64,000 nt of DNA from Candolleomyces eurysporus (GCA_027579435.1 JANBPK010000947.1:1-64000); one strand, 5' to 3'; numbered from the stretch's first letter, positions 46,660-59,238 are shown. The notes: generated by a model not told the origin, from the sequence alone. Made by a program: numbers and translations.

Positions 46660-46919
46660 CCAACAATGGGCACCTGCGCCTATCTTAGTATCTAAAGCTG
46701 GATGGATGAACTCAAAAATCTTGCTATACTGTTCTGCTTTATTATCTAGCATGCGTCATGTTGTCTGTTGTATATCAATAATTTAATAATACCCTCGCGC
46801 TTTCCGCCACCAGAAACGTCTTTCGTTTTAGCAGGTTCAAACTTCCTCGAAAAGCATAGTTTATGAGATACATAATCCCAGACTTGTCCCGGGTGCTGGT
46901 CGAATTACTGAAAATGGTG

Positions 46920-48289
46920 TTACTCTACCCGGACTTGTCTCTCCGTAATGTATTCTACCTGAGTCCCAGGTAAGCTCCCGAGGGATGGAAGGGCCTCCCT
47001 AACGTCCCGTTCTGAGTACAAGGACCCAAATCCAACACATTTACCACAGCCTTCGCCGCTTGCGCAAATCTGAACCACCTTGATTCGCACAGATCGAAGA
47101 GCGGTGTTAGCGTTTCTCGCAAACACCTCGTCGAATTCGCGAAGAGGAGAGATATCGTCCATAGGGGTGTCGGTGAGAATAATGCAAGGTCCAACGACGG
47201 AGAACGACAAATGGACCAGTTTGGGTGCATTCTGGAGGAATAGGCCGCAAAGTCGGAGGAAGGGCCTTGGAAAAGAGGCATATTCACCCCAAAGATTCTG
47301 GTAGTCGATATGAAAGCGAAGAACTAGCTCCGTTAACGAGCAGAGCGAGGGAAATTCTGCTACATGTAGATCGTCTAGCGCTCATGTAAGTGTGTGACGG
47401 TAATTCGGCTAGAACGCTCAGACTCACTTCCGCCAATCAAGATCGCCAAATCGAGAGTAAGCAATTCCAAGGTTTCTGCAGTTGCCCGAAGGAACACACT
47501 GAGAGTGTCCGGTAGGCGGATGTCATTGTGCGTACTTATCCTTGCATGCTTCGTTTTTCGAAAGAAACCCGGATAAAGGTGCATCAACCTATCCAGATAC
47601 GGATGCCAGGGAATTTGAAAAAATTCAACGGTGGAAGGGGCGACTCGTGTGAACCCGTTCACAAGCTGTTCCGGATGTTCCTCGTCTTCCATCCTGGAGC
47701 ACATGAAGGAACCGATGCTGAGGTACGATAAAGATTCCAATTTCCAGGCCCATGCGAGTAGCGGTATGCCAGGAATCTTGTTGAGACCCAATTGCTTGAG
47801 ATGTTGGCTGTTGGCATCGAAGACCTGTGCAAAGGCGGCCTGCAGGTCCCTTGGGAGACAGCGCCATTCTATATTATTCCTGAGATGAGAACCGACACGA
47901 GAATCGACCTCGATCACGAAGAATTCCAGACGTGTAAATTGAGATAATAAAAAAGGGAGTGAAGGGTGATACAAATTATCCCCTTTTTTGATATTGTCGC
48001 GATTGTAGGTTGCCGTGTGGAGTGTAAACGAGCGAACAAGGGTGGGCAGGGAGGAGTTGCATTTGAATGCGACTTCGAGAAGCTCCAGTTTACGTCTTGC
48101 TACGTTGCGGTCGCTCCCTTCCCTGATGAAGACATTGGAAAAGATGAGAGGGCGCGCAATGGAGGAAAATTCTTGAGAGACGAGGGCACATTGAGCGAGC
48201 GCGGATAGATTGCTATCGTAAGAATCACTGTCCCCGAAGGAGAGGAAATTGGAGACGATGGTTTCGCAAATTTCTGGAGGTATTTGCAT
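46920..48289 (-). CDS. F-box-like protein A (paralogue of the neighbouring divergent gene)
   Basis: Two exons (48289-47428, 47374-46920) give 438 residues. I take ATG 48289 (MQIPPEICETIVSNFL) instead of an in-frame ATG 99 bp upstream, because it aligns with the start of gene B. The N-terminus has an F-box-like motif: IPPEICETIV then ALAQCALVSQEFSSIARPLIF. The rest is a diverged leucine-rich-type scaffold with LVRSFTLH, FTRLEFFVIE, VAPSTVEFFQIP, YPGFFRKTKHARI and a conserved C-terminal GCGKCVGFGS block. Proteins of this type are abundant in Agaricomycetes and may act as substrate adaptors of SCF ubiquitin ligases. The substrate is unknown. Confidence 0.85.
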
Positions 48290-48429
48290 GCTTGTAGTGG
48301 CAAAGGTTGAAATGAAGGCCTGTTTGTACACGTTATGATACTGCACACCCGTAAACAATTCAAGAGCAAACACAACCGACCACTGCACTACAGCTTACAA
48401 CAGTACCTGCCCTCGCACCAGCCTCAATC
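48290..48429. promoter_or_regulatory. 140-bp shared promoter between divergent F-box paralogues
   Basis: The two start codons face away from each other across only 140 bp, so both transcripts must start within or close to this spacer. The segment is poor in obvious elements and has no canonical TATA box. Confidence 0.55.
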
Positions 48430-49903
48430 ATGCTCCCCTCAGAACTCCATGAAGCAATCCTAACTTGTCTTCTGCCCTTGAAGCACGACACGCTTGATAG
48501 AGAAAGTCTTTCAGCGTTAGCTCAATGTGCTCTCGTCTCTCAAGACTTTTGCTCAATAGCACGCCCTCTCATCTTCTCCAATCTTTTTATATCAGAGGCC
48601 AGCCAACACAGAATAGCACAGCTCAAGTTAGAGCAGCTCGAAGTCGCATTCAAATCTAATACCTCACTTCCCAACTTCGTACGCTCTTTCACACTTCACT
48701 CGACTAGCCGTGCGGATTACATCGTGGAACTATATCAACACTCTTCGCTTCCTTTTATCCTATCTAAATTCACTCGCCTCGAGTCAATAGCTATCAGTAA
48801 CCTCTACGGATATACTATGCGATGGGACCATCTGCCAAAGGATCTGCAAGCCACTATCGTAGGGGCGTTCGATACCAATAGTCGATATCTAAAACGACTC
48901 CATCTGCACAACATGCGCCTCCCACTATCTACATGGATCTGGAAACTAGAATCTTTAACGTCTGTCAGTTTTGGCCCCAGCATTTGGGAGTATGACTTCG
49001 ACAATGGCAACGAAATCGCGGAAGATCGTCGTGCCATGCTCACTCGAGCAGCTCCTTCCACTGTGGAGTTTGGGGGGCCACTATGCCGGTCGTATTTGAA
49101 CAACGTATTGCGATATTTCCCTGGATTTTTTCGCAACATCAAGCACGCAGCTATCACCAGCACGGACGTCGATCTAGAGCCTGTAGAGATCTCCAGATTC
49201 CTCGACGAAACAAGTAAAACCTTGGAATCCTTTAGCTTCAGCCTTCAAACATCCTCTCGCAGTGGTAAGTTTCATTGGTTTTTCTTGGAGAAGGGATCTA
49301 GCTCACTATCCCTGACTCATTTCACCCTTGCTGTCTCGAAACTCGCTTATGTGTTCGGCTTCATATCCAGAATACCCACCTAGTAGCTCATTCCCCTTTC
49401 TAAAGAAGCTAAGCCTCGGCTTTACGTGCACCATATTTTTCCACGAATACACCTCACCTCTCGAACCCTTCCTCCAATTCTGCACTCCATTCCTAGAAAA
49501 GGCTCCAAACCTCACCCATTTGTCGTTTTCCTTCAGCGGTTTTTGCGAGCATTTCATAGGAACCCCTCTATCCCAATCGGACGCTATTTCGTCGCTCCGC
49601 GAACTCGACATGATGTTCGCCCGCCAACTTGGCCACCGCGTCGCTCAGCCTCAGGTCAGCGATGCCCGTGGTCCCGATAGTGGTGGTTCCGCCGGTTTAT
49701 CGCTTCCTCCCCCTCTCCAAATTGTCCGGGTAGAGCTAATTCGTGTTTGCACATCGACCAGCGGCTGTCATAAATGCGTTGGGTTTGGATCCCCCACCCC
49801 GCCGGACGTATCAGTGGCCTTCCCTTTCCTTGGACGCTTCGTACCGACTATGGAGCTCGAGTGCGTTGTGGAGAGGCATCTTTTTGATATCATGTGCCTG
49901 TAG
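48430..49903 (+). CDS. F-box-like protein B (paralogue of gene A)
   Basis: Two exons (48430-49264, 49371-49903) give 455 residues. The intron sits at the same place and phase as in gene A. Shared blocks are LPSELHEAIL, ALAQCALVSQDFCSIARPLIFSN, LEVAFKSNTSLPNFVRSFTLH, FTRLESI, AAPSTVEF, YFPGFFRNIKHAAI and, near the C-terminus, GCHKCVGFGSP. B has a longer Ser/Gly/Pro loop before the last block (PQVSDARGPDSGGS). It is the inverted duplicate of gene A and has diverged considerably, so the duplication is not recent. The likely role, like A, is an SCF adaptor. Confidence 0.85.
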
Positions 49904-50452
49904 TTGTCGCAAGATTGCAGTCGTTCTCAGGACCATAAAAGAATCGATTGTAGGTGCAGACAGCGAACGACTATTGATTCAGAAGGGTGTTAATATAAAT
50001 GTCCATTTGAACGTCGGCGGACCATCTAGAACCAACCAACCAATTCTAGGTAATAGTACTAGTGATACAGAAGAGAGTAAATAGACAGAGCGGGCGAGCA
50101 AATGTGCATGCATAGATGGATACATAGATAATTGGTTGATTCATTTGTGTAATTCCAACGAGGTCTGGATCTCTGAGTGAAGAAGAGAAAGTAGTCCGAG
50201 TGAGGGAGCGGTAAAAATACATAGTCACAAGCAAAATCCTTCAAGCAAATAAATGGTGTTGGTCCCAGCCAACATCAATCAATCGAATGGAATGAAGGAA
50301 GTGAAAAAAGGGGTCGATTAACAAAAAAAAAATCAAGCAAATAAAGATTTCGATAGATGGATAGACAGACGAAGGCGTCGGACATCCTCCTCATGCTGAC
50401 ACTTGACCTACTACACATCCAGATATCAGCCTCAGCACATCGCATACATCTA
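49904..50452. other. Convergent intergenic region
   Basis: This 549-bp interval lies between the stop of F-box gene B and the stop of the APH-fold gene. It is AT-rich with short purine runs and contains no supported gene. An alternative last exon of the APH-fold gene could lie near 50396-50387 (see that entry). Confidence 0.45.
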
Positions 50453-53400
50453 TCACGAACACTCACCACTCTGCTGCCGTTGTTCCACGGCCCACCTCCA
50501 GAACGCTTCCTCCGCCCTATCCTTTTCTTCCGCATCAGGGCCAAGTTTAGACGTTTCCTCCTGATCCACAACATCGAACAGCGCCCTCCCCACCGTCTCC
50601 CACTCACACCCAAACACATACATCCAATGCGAGAGGTACCCCGCAACGTACGACCCTACGCTCGCGTGGAGGTCCGAGAGTGAGATCGGAGGCGACCTCT
50701 TCACAAGGGCGGGCTCTCTCGCAGAAAGCTGTGATTTCGTCGCAGCAACTTGCAGCGTCGGCGAAGGTAAAGATGGAGGTGGAAGTGGAAGGGAAGGAAG
50801 TGGCTTTTCATCCAAATCCAACTGATTCAACTTGGCAGAGGTCTCGTCGACAGCTGAAGGAAGAGACAACGGAAGAGGAGATGGTGGACCACGACGACGG
50901 CTAAGCGAAGCCTCGATCGGCGAACCCGTATTGATACTCGAAGCAGCAGAGAAATACTCTTCACCCCCACTGCTTGTGCTTGTGCTCGCACTCACACTGG
51001 GTAGAGTCAACGAGGGTGCAGCGATAGGCGTTGTAGGCGCCGTCTTCATCGTCACAGTACCAGCCTGTGACCCTATAGTGTCCGCACCGGTAGACATAGA
51101 CCTCTTCAGCCCACCAGCGCTCGAACCTAAACCCATGCTTGCGGCAGTAGGTGTGACAGGTGTCAACGGCACACCGCTCAAACCGAGATACCACGATGAC
51201 GGCCTCCTCACATGTCCATGCGAATGAACGTACGTGTGGGCGTATCCGTGTGGGTGTCTCGGTGTCGGCGGTCCATAGTGTCCAGGACTAGCCGTGGTGG
51301 TGATGCGGTGCCCATTGTGCGGACTAGGTGTCCTAGTAAGGGGAGGCAACATCACCGTTCTCCCACTGGCAAACCCACTCTCGCTGCCCCTCGCCCCAAA
51401 CAACAGCGGACTCGTGCTCCCCGGGCTCCCGTTCGGACTCACCCTCCTCCCGTACGCTGCCACGGGTGAATGAGGGGCGGTGGAGAGTAAGGTTGGCGAG
51501 GAAGGCACGGACAGGCCACCGCTTCCTCCTGTATAAGACGAAGCAGGGAACTCCCGGAAATGGGAAGACATCCGCCGCTTATGCATGGACCCCGTGTACC
51601 TGTGATACCTCGGACTCGGACTACTAATATAAGCCCCAGTCGAAGGCGATCGGGAGAGCATTTCTGGAGGGGAGAGCGAGCTCGGAGAAGGGGAGGGCGA
51701 TGGCGATCGTCGCATAGCTGTAGGAGGGGCGGTAGCTTGACGTATATGAGCCGAGTTCAAGCGAAGAGGGGGTTGAGGACTGGAGGCGGTGATGGCGAGG
51801 GCGGCTACGCTCAGGCTTAACGTGGGTATGGTTGGTAGGCTCAGAGGATTTTGCAATACTGAGCCTCCTCCTGATCCTGGTGGTGAAGGCGGCTTCGCAT
51901 TGGCCTTACTCAATGACTTGAGGCCAAGCTTGGACGGAGTGGAAGGTGGGGAGGAAGGCGGAGAGGTTCGGATGGACTCGATAATTTCAGGGCAGAGACT
52001 ATCTGTCCGAATGTGCTTGTGGAAGTTGGTGTTATTGACAGGGAAGGAAGTAGGCGGGGGAGGAGCAGACTGGGGCTCCGAAGCCGAACGACTGAAGAAC
52101 GACGATATCTTCTTTNATTTTCGAAGTCGTATTATTGGAATTTTGGGCATTTGGTGTTTTGTTGACGTCGACGAGGCGGGTAACTTGCTCGAGGATGGAA
52201 GTAGCTGCTCCTTTCATTGACATGCTGCTGCTGTTTTTGTTGATGTCGAACAAGGACGAGGCAGGGGATGTTGGAGGGCTTGTGATAGCCGTCAAATGGG
52301 AGGTCGAACTCGACCGGGAATGTGTTCTACCACTGAGAACACTGTGCCCTCCTTCAGACGACGAAACGAGGGAAGTGTATGACGATGAGGGTGACAGCGT
52401 CGACATAGGCGTAGAGTACACCTCTTCTTCATCGTCCTCCGTCGATTGCTCCTTTCTATGCTGAGATTGTCGACGTCGGTGCTGGGATTCTTGTCGTTGA
52501 AGATCCTTCATCTCAGCCTCGACCTCCTTCAGCGCCACGTTGAACGCGGTATGGACACCTGTCCTCCTAGGTTTGACATCCCCATCCCACTCAACCACTT
52601 CACCCTGAACCTCCCAATTCAATGCCCCCGCGACCTCCCAAGGCACCGTCCCTGCCCCCTCCCAGTCAATTACACCCACAATCTCCCCCGTTTCCTCATC
52701 CACAAGGATATTCTCGCTATGCAGGTCCCCATGCCTCAAAGGGAAGGGACCCGTATTCGTCTGCGGGGACAAGTGAGAACCGAGTGCCCTTGGAAAGAGC
52801 GACGCCGTGAACTGCCTCCTCAGACCCGCAATTTCAGATTCTTTGAGGTTGAGTGGGTTACTACTTTGAGCCGCCACTTCCTCGGACTCCTCGTCTTCTT
52901 CTTCAGCAGCAGCAGAAGAAGCTTCCGCGATCCTCTTGAACGCTTCACCCATCACCCCAAAATACTCTTCAGCCCTCTCAAATGGACCCAGCCCAAACTC
53001 TGCCATGGGTCCAATTTCCACCTCTCCCGTCTCCTCGTCCACGACGAAGCTCCCAATCTTGTCAAATGTGACTTGCGAGAGGGCGTAGTGGATCTTAGCT
53101 AGCGATTTGAAGTAGGTACGGAGGACGGGTGACGAGAGGTATCCGTTGTCGTCTTCGAAAGCGGGTGGTGGAGCGTCGAGCTCGTCAAAGTGGATGCCGA
53201 GTTCGTGGACTGGGAAACCGCATTCTTCTATCGTCTTGCCTTTCAACGCGGACATGAGGATGAATGCGGGGAAGCTGGGGCCCAGTGGGTGTGGTCTTCG
53301 TTTCTTTCCTGTCTCGTCCACCTCGTCGTCTACGATCCCGCCGAATATCTGTTGGAATTCTCGCCCGTGGCGAGCACAGAACCCCCATACGTCAGGTACG

Positions 53401-53921
53401 GGTACGACGTCTGCTGGGCATCTCTGTTTGACGACCTTGAGAGCACCGACTTCGTTGAGGATTTTACGTTCGAGCTGGTCAGGGGTGTTGAAGAACTCGT
53501 CGCCTTCGTAGGGTGGGAGGCCGAACCGGACGACCCAGCTTCCGACGATGTTGTCGTCTTCTTCGTCCACGTCTTCTTCGGAGCCCCTATCCCGATAAAA
53601 CACGATCTCGTAAACCAAGAAACTCTGTCCCCACGTCCACTGGTCTCTAATCATCCTGCACTTCACTCCGCTACTTCCGCTCCCGCTTGCTCCTTTCTCC
53701 CTTCGCGACTTGTGGTACACGTCCAGAGCCCAAGTCTCCACCCTCTCCCACAACGTCATCGTCTTCTCGGCCACCCCTGTGGTGACGACATCTTCAACTG
53801 GAACTGTCGTTGTTGACTCGCACAAATGCCGGTGCAGCGACGTAATCCTCTTGTGCGTAGGCTCGTCCAAGAGCTCTAGGGAAGGTTCGAGTGGGGGCCA
53901 AAAGTCGCTGATGGGTGGCAT
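50453..53921 (-). CDS. Aminoglycoside-phosphotransferase (APH)-fold protein with ~650-residue low-complexity insertion
   Basis: Dropping the single N at 52116 gives one uninterrupted frame of 1155 codons from ATG 53921 to TGA 50453. Residues 1-430 form an APH/choline-kinase-like fold: WTWGQSFLVYEIVFY, SWVVRFGLPPYEGD, KILNEVGALKVVKQR, FILMSALKGKTIEE, then the catalytic loop LRHGDLHSENILV and GVIDWEGAGTVPWEVAG. A long Ser/Pro/Thr/His-rich region follows. At the very end it returns to APH-like helices: DLHASVGSYVAGYLSHWMY, FGCEWETVGRALFDVV, EEAFWRWAVEQ. The catalytic Asp (HGD) and the metal-binding Asp (IDW) are present, so small-molecule or protein kinase activity is possible. The substrate is unknown. 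A GTGAGT donor overlapping the stop allows an alternative short C-terminus. Confidence 0.85.
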
Positions 53922-55941
53922 CGTGTTGTTGGACTAGTCGTGGAAGTCCCTGCGAGCCTTAACAATGTAAGAACAAAAGGAAGAAGAACAAGAGTTGATG
54001 TGAGCATACCGTCTGTATGTGTGCGTGTACGTCCGTGACAAAAGGATCCAAGAACCCTCGGATGGGTGGTAGGCTATGCAAAGCTAATGCGATGCAGTGT
54101 ATATACTAGGCGGCGGCGGCGCTCCGAGTCCGATGTCCAGGGGTCTTGGGGTGGGGTAATAGCACGCGCCGGGAAGCTTATTATGTATGAAAATGTGTGG
54201 CTTGGAGAAATCGGGTGGAAAGTGACAGGGGATGGCGTCGATGGAGAAGATAGGAGGGTCCAGCCGAGACGAAGCGAAACTGGAGCGATGGATGGAACCT
54301 TGGGCTTGAAAACGGCAGGCCGGATGTTCTAAACTCTACCGCATGCACTAATTTCTTGATGCGGTATGGCGTATACGCAGCAAGGCTGTTGATGATGCCA
54401 GATGGTATTGAGTCGCGTGGCCTACGGGTTGTCGATGGACTGTCCTGGTATAAACTGCGCACCCACTAGTCAGTATGTCTGCAGAAACACGGTGTTCGGA
54501 CGAAACGGAAAACGGAGAAAAAGGAGAAGATGAGGGAGGCAGTTAAAGCAGGGACCCACCTGGACAAACTAGTAATCAATGCCTAGATAGTGCTATCTAA
54601 CGTAGCAAGGCTGAGACTAAGCAGCTGTAAGTACGAGTGTTCTCAATGCTGAATCTCTCTATCGAGCGATCTCTATCGCAGAAGCACAGAAATTATGAAG
54701 AGGACGAGGGAGATGACGGAGCGCGCCCAACTGGGGTTGTAGGGGCGAGGAAGGGGAGTGGATATGAAGGTGGGGGGTAGAGAAAGAAACGTGTCTCGGG
54801 AAGGACGAATGAACGCAGGAACAGTCTGTCTGTCTAACAATCTATCAGGCCGCCTATCTCTGCTAGAGCGGCGAGGGTGCGCGTGGCGCCAACGAGGCAC
54901 GGGTGAACGGGTGGGGTATTGCCCGGTAAGGGGCACNGAAGACCTTCGTACAATTTGTTGACAGATTCTATGTCGAANGAGGAAGAAGGGATGTGTGTAG
55001 AAGAAGGAAGGAACGTCGCGTGTGTGCTTTATGTGAACCTATGAAAGTTATGTCTTCTATCATCTTATTTTATGTATGAACGCGCTTGGAAGATTACGCT
55101 GGGGATTACGCTAGGGCATAATAGAGCTGACGTTGTGTTGTGTTGGGGTGTCCCTGAAATGATGGGCGGGGTGATGCAGGAGGATGCGTGGATGGATGCC
55201 GGAGTTTGTCCGTGCGTAATTTAGCCGAGTACAGGGTAACGGCACGAAGACCGAGTGCGTCGGGGCTGCGGACTGCGGGCGGCGGCGGTGGCGGGTTCCC
55301 TTGAGCTCCAAATTCGGCCTTTCACAATCCCCTAGTTTTAAGCTACTGGCATGACCCTATGAAAAAAGCACCAAGGGTGCTTGCTGCATCAACAGATTGT
55401 TAGGATATGCCTCGCATCAAGGTTTTCTGCTTGTTTTTCCAAAACTCCGGGTCTGCGCGGCCACCCTATCTCTCCTTCCTCAGCTTCAGCTATTTCTCAC
55501 ACGGCTGGCAGTACATCAAAGTAGAGTTGAATTACGGTTGACCGTGCAGCATTCGAAGGCTCTCGGACATTCCTCGTCCTATATAACAATCTCCCAGATT
55601 CAGAAACATCGACCAGACCGGAGCCGAGCAGCGCGATACATCAAGGCTGACTCTCAAGTCGAGTTTAGTGAGTCTAGTAAATGAGAAAAATGTTGATAAT
55701 ATACAAGGGCGTAATGAACGTCGGTTGCCTTTGGCGCGGCAAAGTCTAAAGACCGATATCATGATGTACAATCCAACAGAACAGAAACGACGCGAAAGGA
55801 AAGAATGCAGTAATCAAATCATGTTCATCAGAGGTGACGCGGGGTAGCGCTGGAGATCATCGTAAAAGGCGTCAATGAAAGGCAGAAAATCCATGATGAG
55901 AGAATATTAAATGAATGTGGTATTATGTGTGTCCCGACCGC
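53922..55941. other. Gene-poor intergenic region
   Basis: About 2 kb lies between the start of the APH-fold gene and the stop of the pseudokinase gene, both on the minus strand. Two Ns (54937, 54978) lie in G/A runs. Short frames only; no domain, repeat or RNA gene is supported. Confidence 0.45.
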
Positions 55942-58216
55942 TCAACCGTCCGCGAGGTAGAGAGGATTGATCCAGGTATACCCCTCATCCGAATCGATGG
56001 AGGGTCTCGTGCCCCTCGAACGCTTCGCACTAAGTTTCAAAACACAGTCAGGCGAGGTAGGTGCCGCGGACAGATCCGTCTTGAGAACGAGAGGCAGCCT
56101 CTTCTCTTTGGCGTAGCGAGTGTTGAGGTATCCGTCGAAGGATTTGGCAGAGGCACTAAACAAATCAGACAAAAAGTCAGCTTCAAGGTCACTTTAATTT
56201 ATTGTAAAGACATAAACTTACGAAAACGAATAATACAAATGGTCCTTCATCTGATCGAGCTGGAGACGTCGGTTAGGCTTGGTTTGAAGCATCTTATGGA
56301 CGAGGTCAACAGCTAGATGGCCGTAGATACCAAACGACTCCAGTCGAGCGAATTGCTCTCCTTGGCTGGCCCAAATGAACGCCTCGCGGGAACCTGGACG
56401 CTCGAAGAGTTGCTGTATAAAAGATATTTCCGTCAGTCACCGGTAAATGGGAGAAAAGGAAAGGAAAGAGAGAAATTTNAGAACAGATCTGACCCTTACC
56501 TTATACCCATCTTTCTGCCTTAAAATCTCCACTGAAACACATCCCAAAGCCCAAATATCGACTTCCTTACCGTATCCCTTGAGCCCAGANACTTGTTCAT
56601 CCAAATCATTTCNNCCTAACTTCGCAATTGCGCCCCTATCCGCCAAATCAAACACCTCTGGTGCCATGTACTCTGGGGTACCNCGAGTGCGGTAGGCATA
56701 NCGGACACCGGACANTAGTTGTGGAAATCNTGTATTGGATGTGNTAGAGGAAGGCTCGATGTAGGAGCANGAGAAATCGGTTATTTTAATACTCCCGTTC
56801 CAGTCTACGAGGATGTTGTTGGGCTTGAGGTTACGATGGATGATACCAATATTATGGAGACAGTTGAGGCCGTGTCCCTGTTAGAAAAATTCTTCGTCAG
56901 ATGCAAGGCCAANATGGCCAGGAATAGATAANGCNTGCCAGTTGAGCAATCCAAGCCTTTGCGAANACATTCTTATTTATTTTGGTTTTCTTCAGGAGAA
57001 CGTGAAGCAAGTCACAATACATAGCCGGCTGTTAAGGACGCATTTGAACATCGACTAAATAGTAAAGGGTGAAGGCAACAGACGAACTCACCATCAAGAC
57101 ATAATGAGCGTGTTCATTCTCCAATACACCCGCACTTCCAACAACAAATCTCCTAACACTATGATCAAGCGCCGCCAAGCGCTTAAAGACGCGCAATTCC
57201 CGACGAAGCGTCAAACGAGGTGAGGTAGTGTCGAGCCTTACAGGCCCGTCTGTCTTCCTAAACGACTTCAACACGAGAAAACAGCTGGCATCGTACGGCT
57301 GCTTGGTGTTATGGGTCGCAAGGAACGTCCTAGAATGCTGACCACCGAGCCCATCAAGTGTCTCCACAAGTACTACCTGCTTCCTCCTTACACCATACTG
57401 CAACTTTAGGTCAAGAACGTAGTCCGAAGTTGCCAGCTCGATGGGCTTGGAAAGCCGGGGGAAGTATAGTACATTCTCTGGCCGGACGACGACGCACCTT
57501 CGCAGCGCGTCGCGTAGTTGGTGGATGGGGAAGAGAGACTTGATGTAGGTCTTGAAGCCTTCGCGGTTGGGTCTTTGGAAATGGTAGTGCTCTGATTTCG
57601 ACCTCGATTTGGANTTGNACGTGTCTTTTGTGCCAAGAGGTTGAATTTCGATCGNGTCGCCATGCTCAACNCGCCTGCAAGTTTCCTCAACAGCGAAAAC
57701 TTGACTGGGCTCAGACCTGTCCGCGANNTTTTCTTTCCGANAACGCGTNAGTNCGACNCNGGTNGGGTACCGAGGCTCCTCGACGATTTNNANGCTCTNC
57801 CTCCGTGCGAGTGCTTCACGCGCCTCCTCTACGATCCCCAAACTTTCCGAACGCGTAAGAATGGGCTGAGGCTCATCAACAATCTCCGTGTCCTCGAGCC
57901 ACGCGAGGGGTTGACGCGTCTCAACGCCCCGATCGAGACTCTGGCTGCGATAGATACAGCCGACGTTTTCATAGCGCTCTGAGAGCAACGCGGTTGGAAG
58001 ACTCGCCCTGCGAGAACGACTTTCTCCGTCTTCCTCGTCCTCGACTACATCATAGTTACACCCAAAAGAAAAGCCAGAACTCGAAGTGGACGGTCCGAAG
58101 GATACCGGGGACGTCAGGTCAGTCGTCTCTTGACGATTGTCCTCATCCGACTCCTCGTCTGCGAAATACGAAGAATTGTCCGAAGAACTGTCATTGTCCT
58201 CCATACCGAAAACCAA
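55942..58216 (-). CDS. Protein kinase-fold protein, predicted pseudokinase
   Basis: The gene starts at 58216 or at the next in-frame Met (58204; [14 protein letters not shown]) and ends at TGA 55944-55942. The N-terminal ~200 residues are acidic and Ser-rich. The kinase domain has a weak glycine loop, the beta-3 Lys (FLVLKSFRK), a helix-C Glu ([11 protein letters not shown]), [66 protein letters not shown] and [14 protein letters not shown]. The catalytic HRD Asp is Asn (codon AAC, 56832-56830) and DFG is DFS (56778-56770; the third codon is TCN, Ser whatever the N). The APE and F-helix Asp are kept, so the fold should be stable but phosphotransfer is unlikely. Many Ns occur in 56.4-58.4 kb and exon edges there are uncertain. 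Confidence 0.8.
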
Positions 58217-58957
58217 ACACTGNNGCCGANGAGAAGAGAAGAAGGAAAGAAGGAAGAAGCGGGAGGGGAGGGGAGAGNAAGAGGAGACACNCAGAGATTT
58301 AGCAAGAGACAGAGAGATNATTCAACACCGTTGTCGTTGTTTGCTAAAATACCGNTTGGCCACAGTTGAGTGGCCAGTTCCGACGCCCCATTGTCCCCAT
58401 AAGGCGATCAACACCTAGGCGCCCCAAGCATTACCGTCCATTTATGGCAATCATGGCATTGGCCACTGTCGATAAACGGCCATTGTGTACTCCGACTGGC
58501 CCGTAACTTCAGCCACACTGGGTTATAAGAAAACGAGGCGTCACTGTGGCCGTATTGGAGGACGAATATGGTCATGGCCGAACCATTCCAGCCAGTTCGT
58601 GATCCGACCCATTCTCTGCTCGCACGTTCGAACCTCGGGTAAACCACATTGCGGCCCTCAAAAGGGTCAGAGACGTCTAAGAAGCCATAAGGGTATGGAT
58701 CGAAGGAGAGGAATACCGTACTCACGATACGCACATCACGACGTAGGACAACAATGTTTATCTTGCGCTTGCCTCTGCGTTCATCGCTGACCTTTCGGGG
58801 TGTTAAGCATCCTGGTCGTCTTGGAATTAAATTGGCCATTGCCATAGCATTGGTGGCCGGGTTGACCGCAACCGCTCCCCCCAAAGCAACGCGCCATAAA
58901 TCCTTTCGAGGCCTAAAGACAGCGATGGGTGGCCGGGCTTTGTTGGGGTCTATTCAA
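58217..58957. other. Intergenic region with Ns
   Basis: This 741-bp interval lies upstream of the pseudokinase start. Several Ns occur at 58223-58354. A minus-strand frame of 158 codons (58408-58884) has no domain, splice support or protein-like composition and is not accepted. Confidence 0.4.
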
Positions 58958-59238
58958 TCAGGGCAATGCCCCTCCAACTAATACCGCGAAGCCCGCTACA
59001 CCCAAGAGCCACTTCCTTGGAAACATACTCGCGACCTCATCGTCATCGCCATTTGCAGTACTGTCATCAGTCGACCCCGTTGAGGAGAGCGGGTGTTTGA
59101 CTCGCCCGGCGCTATAGAATAGCCACTTCCCATCTGCTCTTGAGCTTGTGCATGACATTTTTTTTTTAGTTCTGGGTTGGAAGTACATATGGAGGAAGTG
59201 AACATACCATGTTTTGCGTCAGATCTTTGCGGGGGCAT
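58958..59238 (-). CDS. Possible small tail-anchored protein (two exons)
   Basis: ATG 59238 (MPPQRSDAKH) runs into a GTATGT donor at 59207. A 71-nt intron ending CAAGAG at 59137 would join it in frame to ADGKWLFYSAGRVKHP, an acidic Thr/Ser/Asp segment, and a final hydrophobic stretch RKWLLGVAGFAVLVGGALP before the TGA at 58960. The product would be about 70 residues with a single C-terminal membrane segment, as in small mitochondrial or ER tail-anchored proteins. I do not recognise the family. The hydrophobic end and clean splice sites are the only support. Confidence 0.3.

Noticed and set aside
58408..58884. 158-codon minus-strand frame
   Set aside because: No domain, no splice context, and composition not unlike random frames in this region.
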